Assembly (NCBI RefSeq): GCF_019320115.1
Contig: NC_089589.1
Span: forward strand, 24,619,273-24,683,272
Direction: 5' to 3'
Source of the DNA: Miscanthus floridulus
Taxonomy: Eukaryota > Streptophyta > Magnoliopsida > Poales > Poaceae
Length of the DNA: 64,000 nt
Below, in pieces: positions 1 through 8,794 of the stretch. A program made the position numbers and the translations under genes. The notes under the pieces are model-generated. The model did no database searches, had not been told where the DNA came from, and saw nothing but the letters and a program-made list of their open reading frames with translations. The stretch's first letter is position 1, and each line of letters starts with the position of its first letter.

Positions 1-217
1 ATAAGTTAGTAACTATGATGCTCTTTCTAAATGATGCGTCTGTTTTATTCTCTTGCGATGCCCTATGTGCATCCATGACATACTATCTGTATAGTTTTTG
101 TGTTCCCTTTACCGAAAATGGCTCAACTGAGTTACTTGGGTTGGTTCCCTAGACATGATATCTGAATCAATACTGCACTACATTAATCCAAGTGCAGTAG
201 ATTGATATGTTTCCTAC

Positions 218-352
218 CTCATCTACACTCTCCCTAAATACATAGGCAACTGAGTGATCTCTCTCAATAAGAACCGACTTTAATACCAAGGGGAAGTAAC
301 ATCCTCTCACAGCATCAAGAATTGATGGGCCAGATATTACTGTCTTTTCCTT
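218..352 (-). pseudogene. Unidentified coding exon
   Basis: The reverse strand reads open through a peptide containing SGPSILDAVRGCYFP and ends at a good donor (GAG followed by gtagga) at 217. The acceptor is probably near 340-352. The amino-acid composition and intact donor look like a real exon rather than chance. I do not recognise the family. It lies downstream of the DnaJ-like exons on the same strand, so it may be a further captured fragment or belong to a gene continuing off the left edge. Confidence 0.35.
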
Positions 353-1730
353 TGTGACAGCATCTCACAACAGCTCAGGGTGTGCTCACAATCAGATTCC
401 TTAAGCTAATTACTCCACTGTTCATTTTGGAGAGCAGTGGTGTGGTAGCAGCCATTTGTCCATTTCAGTATCTGGTAAATTTATAGTTAAAAGCTTCTAG
501 ATGGATAACATAACATTTAATAATGAAGTCAAGGTACACACAGTTCATCCCTGGGAGAGTGGGACTGTGGGAGACTATGTAGATAGCACGTACCCTTGAA
601 ACCCTTGGTAATATTTCTGGACTAATAAAGGCTTCTGGATGGATTGTACATAATGCTAAGGAACATATTCAGATTTAATATAACACAGAAATATTTCCGA
701 CAGGTCATCCAATCGAACACTGATCTTGTGAGATTGAGATAAAAAACACAAAATTAACTTATAATGTCAGGGTGAAATTGCCCAGCCAACGATATTAGTA
801 CATTACTAAACTGTAAAAAATCATGCTGAGGGGACTTGCTTCAGCCACAATACCACATTAGCTACATTTTGGAATGAACAGATGCCAAACACATCTACAG
901 TGATAAACAAAGCATTATTGGTACTAACATACTACAGTTATGGCAGTAAGTGCGCTGTAGCTACTTGGCTGTGCCCTCAAGGTTGCCATGCCAAATCAAC
1001 AAGATCTAAACTTGGTACGAAAATATTTGTTTTCACATGTTTGGCGTCATATGCTTGGCAGAATGGCAGGTGATAAGCCAGTAACCAATAGAACTTTGTC
1101 TTCTTTTTTCATCTGTACTAACAAAAAAGATAAGCTGGCTACACACATGCATACCTGTAAAGCAAGGCTTAATCCACTATTGTCCTCAAGCTCAAAATAC
1201 AACAGCTGAAAAGAGAAGTGTCAACAAACTTGTTTTGCTGCAATTACATAGTACATCAAGTATTTGGTTTATTTAAACATTCTACGCTGCGATAATATCA
1301 ACAACTAAAGAGAATCAGCTGATCATCTAGCGACTATCATAATTTAATAACAATGGAAGTGAAATAATATTTTCCACTAAAAAGGTAGACTTATATTCAG
1401 TAAAGGGGGCAGACCCAGTGCCGGAGGCTGCCACATGAGTGGGGTCTGGGGAAGGGAAAAACTGAGGCAAGCCTTTCCCACGCAAAATCTGCAGACAGGC
1501 TGAATAAGAACAAAATAGGTTGCTTATGGAACACTACAATTAAAAATATGACGATGCTTATCAGTTAACTGACATAATCAAGTTACATGGTCAGTTCTGT
1601 ATTAAAAAAAAGGACCACATTTATTAGTGGAACGTGACATTTAGAATTGAAACACAATAACTGATGCAACATAGACGTTATATGGTCAAACGATCATAGA
1701 AGATGGATGAATAGCACGTTGGCAACAAAC
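353..1730. other. Non-coding stretch, no gene seen
   Basis: AT-rich intron-like or intergenic sequence. No convincing exon was found on either strand. Near 1418-1480 there is a short GC-rich patch (agtgccggaggctgccac) resembling a dispersed grass repeat, not assigned to a family. Confidence 0.4.
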
Positions 1731-2181
1731 CTTAAATTTACTTTTAGAAGTTGAATGAACTATGCAAACTAAGCCCATTTTGGCTTCTTTATCTGTTATG
1801 TCCACAGAATAAAAGTGAGCTGACTGCTTTGCTACCTGCCAACATGTGTAAAAATACCAAAGCTTACTCACTGGTGTTAAAAAAAGTGAACAGATAAAGA
1901 AAAAAAAGGAGCAGTTGCCAACCTTCCTACATAGAGATTTGCCCAGCTGAAGCTGAGAAATCTCTACTGACCATTCAATGCCTCCTCTAAAACTGTTGCT
2001 GAGACAGTGGTCTTGATTGGTACACCTAGTTTGCTGCACAAATATATTGCATTACATAATGAGGCAAATAATATCGAGTAAAGAAGAATAGCAGATATAT
2101 CATCTTTAAGTTACCTAAACAGAGCAGCAAACACTGTATTTACAGTATTGAGACTTGATAGGTCCAGCTCCAGTTCCTTGC
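1731..2181 (-). pseudogene. DnaJ-type chaperone fragment (three exons)
   Basis: Three minus-strand exons with GT-AG boundaries: 2115-2181, 1923-2033 and 1731-1835. Their peptides include LSSLNTVNTVFAALFSK, LGVPIKTTVSATVLEEAL and HFYSVDITDKEAKMGL. From memory of the family, these match the region C-terminal to the J domain in plant DnaJ-like chaperones. The J domain and the last exons are not in the window. Within the middle exon, near 1976-1980, the frame changes by one base between the EEAL and LQLGKSL segments, so the copy is truncated and frame-broken. It follows RPOT exons on the same strand with only about 100 bases between, which suggests a chimeric capture rather than a normal gene. 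Confidence 0.6.
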
Positions 2182-2453
2182 CTGTTCAAGAGAACATGCC
2201 CAGGTAACCAAGGAATCCAAAATTAGGAGAAAAGCATTCCAGTATAAATCAAGATTTGTGTAAGAGGGTCAACTAACTCTTCTATCCAAGCCTTGCTGGA
2301 CCAGTGGATCACACTTGATCATACCATATCTGCGACTATTATGCCTGTTAAATTAAAAATAGATGATCATATAGGTTAGGCAAAATAACAAACTACATTT
2401 AGGGAAAAAAATATTAAGCTAGTTATCTTTACAACCTAGCTGGCTATATATTT

Positions 2454-2773
2454 GTCAGTACAGCTATGAAATCACATGCGAAGTAGTTCAAATTAGCATA
2501 TCACCAGCATTTAGCTGCAGGATGTCCTAATGTATAATGATCTTTAATTGCCTTTCAGCACATGTATGCTATGTATATAGTTTCTAGAAAGTGACAAAAT
2601 ATGTTAATAAATAGTCAGTACAGCTCTGAAATTGCATGGGAAGTAGTTCAAATTAGCATATCGCCAGCATTTAGCTGCAGGATGTCCTAATGTATAATGA
2701 TCTTTAATTGCCTTTCAGCACATGTATGCTATGTATATAGTTTCTAAAAAGTGACAGAACAGTTTAATAAATA
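2454..2773. repeat. 160-bp tandem duplication in RPOT intron
   Basis: Two adjacent units (2454-2613 and 2614-2773) both begin gtcagtacagct and share long identical runs such as tttagctgcaggatgtccta. They differ at a few scattered bases. They lie between RPOT exons 3 and 4 and contain no coding signal. Confidence 0.9.
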
Positions 2774-3870
2774 GCACATGGAAGTATACATGCAATTAAA
2801 TAAGCCTTCAGCTTTTCCCTATAGTCGTCTAATCAAAGCGTTTCCCAGCTAATAAAACCTGGGAGTTAATCAAACGGCAGAAATTTTTTAGATAACCTAT
2901 GGATGGACCATCAAGAATCAATTTTGTAGTAAAGGAAGGGAAGGTAACACTACTACTGTTGTTCTTTTGCCATTGTTCTCATTTCGTGTCTGAAAGCAGG
3001 ACGGATGTCAGGCAGACCATCTGATGACTGGCTTGCAGGTGGTTGTATATGTGATGTTTCCATAAAGAGCTCAATCAAACGACTACCGACCTGTAGAACA
3101 ACAAAGGTTAATCGGAAATGTCAAAAGTCGAAATAGGCGTTGGGCAGAAAACAACACAAAGTCAAATATCTAACATAAGATTCAGACTTTTGCCTGAGCA
3201 TCTTCACCCCATGGCCTGGAATTATCTTGATTCTTCACTATCTTCCTTACTTGCCGTAACTTTTGCTTTTTCATTAGGTCAGTGACTTTCTTTCTTAGAC
3301 GTTGTTGTTCTTTGGCAATGTCTGTGTCACCAGCAGCAGCTTCTTCCTTTTCCATTTCTTTGTTGCTTTTTTTCCTTGTCTTCTCCAGAAATCTGTTTAT
3401 TCGAACCTAGTGAAAGATGAAACAACCAATATGCCATGGTTTATTAGCATCTGATACCATGACACAAAATATTGTCACTGAAATGGGTTATGCGTTAAAG
3501 AGTTGACACCAAACTATAAATTTATTCAAACCAAATAAACACTACTGGACTCAGTGAATTTGCCGAGTGCCAGGGGCACTCGGCAAAGCCCAATTTGCAC
3601 TCGGCAAAGGCTTTGCCGAGTGCTGCACTCGGCAAAGAGCACTCGGCAAAAAAACAGTCGGCAAAGACGTCTTTGCCGAGTGTCTTTTGTCGGGCACTCG
3701 GCAAAGCCTTTGCCGAGTGCCGACACTCGGCAAAGTTGGAACCGAAAAAAAAGCCGAAAAAATGGGAATTTTTACCCAAAAAAAATGAAAATTTTTTTTT
3801 AATTGGTGGAGGCCCCCACCGGTCAGCGCCCATCCATCTCCGGCTTTTTTCGCGTAAATTTCACGGCTAC

Positions 3871-3942
3871 GCGGCCGACGGGATTCGAACCCAAGACCTC
3901 CCGCTGCGCACAAACCTCCTCTACCACTACACCACACTGTCA
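3871..3942 (-). ncRNA. tRNA-like segment inside CACTA element
   Basis: On the minus strand a perfect B-box-like GGTTCGAATCC lies about 40 bases after a D-arm/A-box-like TAGTGGTAGAGG, with tRNA-like spacing. The outer ends do not pair into a convincing acceptor stem, so this is probably a tRNA-derived relic (SINE head or captured tRNA), not a working tRNA gene. Confidence 0.45.
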
Positions 3943-4011
3943 CTTGTGTCTGGATTCCGTTTTAGTTCCCAATATATTATACTAAACCGAGTGTAAATTG
4001 CTTATTTGAGA

Positions 4012-5470
4012 CCCTAAATGAATTCAAATCAAAAAGTGGTCAACTACAAAGTTTCATAACTTTTTGAGATCTACAATTTTCATTTAGTAAGTTTTTCCAT
4101 CCGAGGTCGTTTGAAAAATTTGAATTTTAAATTTGAGAGATTCAAACGTAGTTTTGCATGATAAGATGATTTCAAATCAAAAAGTTGTCAACTACATAGT
4201 TTCATAACTTTTGGAGATCTACAATTTTCATTTAGGAAGTTTTTTCATCCGAGGTCGTTTGAAAAATTCAAATTTTAAAATTTTCAAATTCAAACGTCGT
4301 TTTTGCATGAAAAATGATTTCAAATCAAAATGTTGCCAACTACAAAATTTCATAACTTCTCAAGATCTACAAAGTTTATTTTGGTCATTTGTTCATCCGA
4401 CATAGTGGTAGTAACATTGTTCACAAATCATATATATCTCTCTTCTATTTTCATGAAATTAATATGAGAGATGTATATTTTATGAACAACGTTATTGTCG
4501 CTTTGTCAAATGAAGAAATGACCAAAATAAACTTTGTAGATCTTGAGAAGTTATACAACTTTGTAGTTGAAAAGTTTTTCATTTGAATTCATTTAGGGCC
4601 TCAAAAATTGATTCGAAAAACTGATTTGCCGAGGGCCAAAAAAATGCACACGGCAAAATACCTCTTTGCCGAGTGCCAAAATATAGGCACTCGGCAAAAT
4701 ACGGCTTTGCCGAGTGCTAGAAAAAAGGCACTCGGCAAACTGAGAGTAAATTGCTTGTTTGAGGCCCTAAATGAATTCAAATCAAAAAGTGGTCAACTAC
4801 AAAGTTTCATAACTTTTTGAGATCTACAATTTTCATTTAGTAAGTTTTTCCATCCGAGGTCGTTTGAAAAATTTGAATTTTAAATTTGAGAGATTCAAAC
4901 ATAGTTTTGCATGATAAGATGATTTCAAATCAAAAAGTTGTCAACTACATAGTTTCATAACTTTTGGAGATCTACAATTTTCATTTAGGAAGTTTTTTCA
5001 TCCGAGGTCGTTTGAAAAATTCAAATTTTAAAATTTTCAAATTCAAACGTCGTTTTTGCATGACCAGATGATTTCAAATCAAAATGTTGCCAACTACAAA
5101 ATTTCATAACTTATCAAGATCTATAAAGTTTATTTTGGTCATTTGTTCATCCTACGTAGTGGTAGTAACATTGTTCACAAATCTTATATATGTATCTTCT
5201 ACTTTCATGAAATTAATATGAGAGATATGAGATATGTAGATTTTATGAACAACGTTATTGTCGCTTTGTCAAATGAAGAAATGACCAAAATAAACTTTGT
5301 AGATCTTGAGAAGTTATACAACTTTGTAGTTGAAAAGTTTTTCATTTGAATTCATTTAGGGCCTCAAAAATTGCTTCGAAAAAATGATTTGCCGAGGGCA
5401 AAAAAAATGCACACGGCAAAAAGCTTCTTTGCCGAGTGCCAGAAAAAAACACTCGGCAAAGACGTATTTT
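4012..5470. repeat. 754-bp direct duplication of foldback units
   Basis: The segment beginning ctaaatgaattcaaatcaaa at 4012 recurs at 4766 and continues into the right subterminal array. Each unit is also partly self-complementary: its left part (gaattcaaatcaaaaagtgg) reappears inverted near its right part, so single strands could fold into long hairpins. No coding capacity. Confidence 0.8.
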
Positions 5471-5599
5471 GCCGTGTGTTTTTGTTTGCCGAGTGTATTT
5501 TATTTGGCACTCGGCAAACACGGTATTTGCCGAGTGCCCGATAAAATACACTCGGCAAAGCCTCGGCACTCGGCAAATCGCCGGTTTCCGGTAGTGAAA

Positions 5600-6170
5600 A
5601 TGTAATAACAAGGTAAAAAATATGAGAAATACATAATATTTATGGCACCTTCAAAGACATAGGGCACTGGTTAGAAATTCATACTTAGACGACTGAGTTC
5701 AGACAGAGAACATGAAATTAATAAAATAGCTACAAAATTAACAGGTTGGGTTCAAACAGAGAATATGAAATTGCCAGATTACCAAACGCACATTGAATTA
5801 CTGCCGTACCAATATAAAAATAATAGCTCCTACCCTTAAATTACTCCAAGAAGTTAAGGCCTGTCTGTCAATTATGATTGACAAAGTTTATCTATGGCAG
5901 ATATAAACATGCTTTGACTAAAATAATATTACTCATTTTTTTTTGCTTTGCAATGATGCCTAACCATAGATTACTTCCACGATGAAAGAAAAATAGTTCA
6001 CTGAGAGAAGAACAGATATCTTATTAGCTCCCCGTCTAGAGTTATTTGGTCTACAAATTCGTTATATTAACCTCCACCGATGTTCATGGACTTCACATTA
6101 CTAACAAGTAACAACAAGAAGCGTCAATTCCCCGAGTCAAGAAGCACCCTCCAAGCAACAATTCACATAC
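5600..6170 (-). other. RPOT intron 1, remainder
   Basis: Ordinary AT-rich intronic sequence between the CACTA right end and the donor (gtatgtg) that ends exon 1. No other feature recognised. Confidence 0.5.
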
Positions 6171-7517
6171 CTCGTGCTCAAGGGCCTCGCCAATCTGGCA
6201 CGCGGCCTGGATGACTCGAACACTGCCGTCCCCACTGCCCGTCATGAGCAACCCCATGAGCTTGTGCATGGTGATGACAGCCATCATGTCCGCAGGGAGC
6301 ATGTTGAAAAAGGGGCCGTGCGAGGCCCGGGACCCGGGGTCTGCCACAAGCTCTTGCTCAGCGGCGATCTGGTCCCGCAGCGGCTCGATCCAACCAAGAA
6401 AGAGCGACTTGATGTAGGGCAGGTTGGGGGCGAGCTTCTGCTCGCACATGTCCGCGAGAAGCTCACAGTACTCCTTGGCGGCCTGCTCCCACGCCTCCGT
6501 CTCGACGCGGATCTGCCGCTGGCGAAGGGAGGTGTACCTGTGGTACGTCATCCCGTGCTCCGCCGCCATCACTTCCACATGCCGCCCGCGCCCACTTCTC
6601 CTATGCCGGCCACGGTGCTTCTGCACGGGTGCCTGCCGCTCCTCTGCCGCCGACTGAGGTTGAGGCAGATTCTGACTCGGCTGCGCCCGGACGGCGTGGC
6701 GCAGGGAGCAACCGTGCTGGGGGCCGTCGCTCCAGGGGCCACCCACGGCGGTACGCCGCCCGCGCAGGGGCTTGACGTGGCCGGCTCGCCCGTCGCCGCT
6801 CCGGAGCCGCCAGCGTCGGGGGAGGAGAAAAAGAGGACGCCCGCCGCCGCTCCGGGGGCGGCCCGCGTCGGGGTAGGAGAGGAAGAGGGTGAGGTACCGC
6901 CAGATCCAGGCGCCGAGTTTCGTCGCCGCCGCCGCCGACGGAGAGGAAGAGGCAGGTAGGGTTTCGTCGACCACACGCGGACCGGCGGGACGAGGCAGCG
7001 CCGGGGGGAGAGCAGGGGCTCGGACGCGGCCGCAGACACCGGCGTTGGACGGCGCACCATGGCGCCATGCCGGGGGACGCCGCTGCGCCGCGCACAGGGT
7101 GCGGGGAGCCTCGGCGGTGGCGACGAGGAGCGAGGGAGAGAGCGAGAGCAAGAGCGCGGAGAGGAGAGAGAGCGCACGGAGAGGAGAGAGAGGAGGGGAG
7201 GAATGGAGATGGGGACGGGGATGGGACGAGAACCGGAAATGAGGACGGGATGGGGCCATGGTGCACACAAATCGACGATGCATGCATGCAAAGCGAGGAC
7301 GGCCACCGGCCATGCATGTCACCTCACCTGGCCGGTCGAGATGCGTTTCATATGAGCCGTGAAATTTCGATCTAACGCACTAAATTAAAAGAACTGACGT
7401 GGACATCCTAGAAGGCCGCCGATTCGGCGTGCCTTCATATCTTTAATTTTCAAAAGGAGGTAAAAGTTAGCTTACTGTGTACATGACACTAAAGCCTAGA
7501 AAAAAAGGTAAACTTAC

Positions 7518-7741
7518 TTTGCTGGCTGCCCATTACTCTTCAGTACCAACTGTTCAGCAACTGATTTGCTGTGCCCATAAGCATCGACATGGTCTTCGAT
7601 AGGAAAATAAGGCAGCGCCTCATTCCCGTTGGCAATCGGCTTCCCTCCAAACACCACATTGTACGTGCTTACGTAAACAAGCCTTCTGACACCATGTTCA
7701 TGGCAGCCCTCCCCACTTCATCATTGTTTCTAACGTCCCCT
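7518..7741 (-). pseudogene. SDR / 3-beta-HSD-like exon fragment
   Basis: Minus-strand exon ending in a strong donor gtaagt (7517-7512). It encodes peptides resembling RLVYVSTYNVVFGGKPIAN, LPYFPIEDHVDAYGHSKS and EQLVLKSNGQPA. This is the catalytic part of an extended short-chain dehydrogenase of the 3-beta-hydroxysteroid dehydrogenase (SDR42E-like) type. The active-site signature Y-x3-K is visible as YGHSK. The upstream part of the exon, before CHEHGV, does not stay in the same frame, so the fragment may be damaged. No other exons of this gene were found nearby. It sits on the same strand as the RPOT and DnaJ fragments, which fits a multi-gene capture. Confidence 0.6.
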
Positions 7742-7918
7742 GCGAAACAAGGCCTTATTAAGTAACTGCTGATCCATTCCACAAACCATATATTGGTCAC
7801 TCAACAATAGTTGCTCAAAATGATGAGTAACTCATTGGTTCCATCAAACACAAACAATGAGAAGCTAACTGGGTGATTGCAGGCAAGACATGGTGGGTTG
7901 GGAGATTGCAGGAAGACA

Positions 7919-8086
7919 AGCAGCCTGTTCGTTTGGCTGGGCTTGTTCGTTGCTGGATCAGTGAAGAAAGTACTGCTGGCTGGTTTGGTGTGAGAGAAAA
8001 ATACTGTTCCGGCTGGAAATTTACGATCGTTTACGACAAGCACCAGCCAAAGGCTCGGTCGTTCACAGTTGGTTTCCAGTAACCAG
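7919..8086. mobile_element. Diverged small MITE, CAGCCTGTTCG type
   Basis: Starts cagcctgttcgtttggctgg and carries the internal string gctggctggtttggtgtgag shared with the element at 10150-10266. The right end is too diverged for terminal inverted repeats or a TSD to be assigned. Confidence 0.45.
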
Positions 8087-8794
8087 CGAGTGCTGCCCTG
8101 TTCAAAATGCCACTTGTTGTCCTTGATTGGAAGTTTGCTGTCAATCACAAAGAAAAAGGAGCTGACAGAATTCTAAAATGATTCTGACTTGTCATGTACT
8201 AAGATTACCAGCGGTATATGCAGATGTAGCCCAGCTTAGATATCATCAGATCAGCTTGTTATACAACTCGACTGCAATTGCTATCCAAATTTAAACCTTT
8301 CTCAATAGGTGAGGCATTGTGCAATGAAAAGAGTTACCAATTCTGCTTTTGGTGTAAAAAAAAGCTGCATCTCCAAATAGTTCAGCATTACGGAACATCT
8401 ATGTAAATATGTAACAGAAGAACCATGAAATATAGATGGATTTTCAGGCACCAGCGAAATTTCTGTTCAGACGAGAACATCTCGCTGCATCATCTATCCT
8501 TATGAAAACAAGGTTTAACGTACGCTCAGTAATGAATACAATCCTCTTTTTCTGGCGTACGTTAAACCTTGCTTAACATACGTGAATAATGAATACAATC
8601 CTCTCTTCCTCACCCCAAAAAAGGAAAAGAGAGAAAAAATACAATGCTCTTCACATACCAGTCTTCCTTATACTAAGCATATTCAGATGAACACTCATCA
8701 TGTTCCTGTGCTGTGCTCACTACACCTCTGAACATCTATTCTACATTATCTATTCTACTTATTCATTACTGCTTTAGAAGAGACGCCATCAAAC
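8087..8794. other. Spacer downstream of the LOTUS gene
   Basis: Mostly AT-rich. A short open stretch on the minus strand near 8105-8150 might be a further exon remnant but cannot be assigned. Contains the perfect 16-bp inverted repeat listed separately and the direct repeat aatgaatacaatcctct (about 8531 and 8586). Confidence 0.4.
8510..8570. repeat. Perfect 16-bp inverted repeat (hairpin)
   Basis: aaggtttaacgtacgc (8510-8525) and gcgtacgttaaacctt (8555-8570) are exact reverse complements separated by 29 bases. The pair would form a strong stem-loop in the 3' flank of the LOTUS/NYN gene. It could be a small transposon remnant or a structured 3' element. Confidence 0.85.

Larger units (their letters stand above)
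3540..5596. mobile_element. Non-autonomous CACTA transposon
   Basis: Begins CACTACTGGACTCAG and ends in the reverse complement of CACTACCGGAAACCGG, flanked by AAA on both sides (3537-3539 and 5597-5599), the 3-bp TSD expected for CACTA elements. Subterminal arrays of TTTGCCGAGTGCC and its complement occupy about 3560-3740, 4620-4740 and 5385-5580. No transposase is encoded. The interior is a roughly 754-bp duplication (see repeat entry) plus a tRNA-like segment. It lies in the first intron of the RPOT fragment and is probably mobilised by a related autonomous element. Confidence 0.92.
2278..7322 (-). pseudogene. RPOT: Phage-type organellar RNA polymerase, N-terminal fragment
   Basis: Four minus-strand exons: 6171-7322, 3188-3406, 2957-3090 and 2278-2344, with phase-compatible junctions. 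Telling peptides are VETEAWEQAAKEYCELLADM, LPYIKSLFLGWIEPLRDQI, ADMMAVITMHKLMGLL, RINRFLEKTRKK, RPAFRHEMRT and YGMIKCDPLVQQGLDR. These belong to the N-terminal domain of the T7-like single-subunit polymerases that transcribe mitochondrial or plastid genomes. The 5' part of exon 1 is very GC-rich and low in complexity, so the start at 7322 is uncertain, though an organelle transit peptide would be expected there. The palm and finger domains with the catalytic residues are absent. After exon 4 the sequence passes into DnaJ-like exons, so this is a truncated copy. The first intron holds a CACTA element. Confidence 0.8.

Noticed and set aside
3871..3942. Functional tRNA gene
   Set aside because: The acceptor stem does not pair and no clear anticodon arm can be drawn. 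Kept only as tRNA-like.
3522..3996. Several overlapping ORFs on both strands (about 60-130 codons)
   Set aside because: They arise from translating the CACTA TTTGCCGAGTGCC arrays in different frames (repeated RQS, PSA and CRV strings). No conserved protein. The same occurs at 4608-5611 and 59197-59795.
6174..7375. Long plus-strand ORFs opposite RPOT exon 1
   Set aside because: Shadows of a GC-rich exon with Arg/Gly/Pro-biased composition. The minus strand carries the recognisable polymerase motifs.
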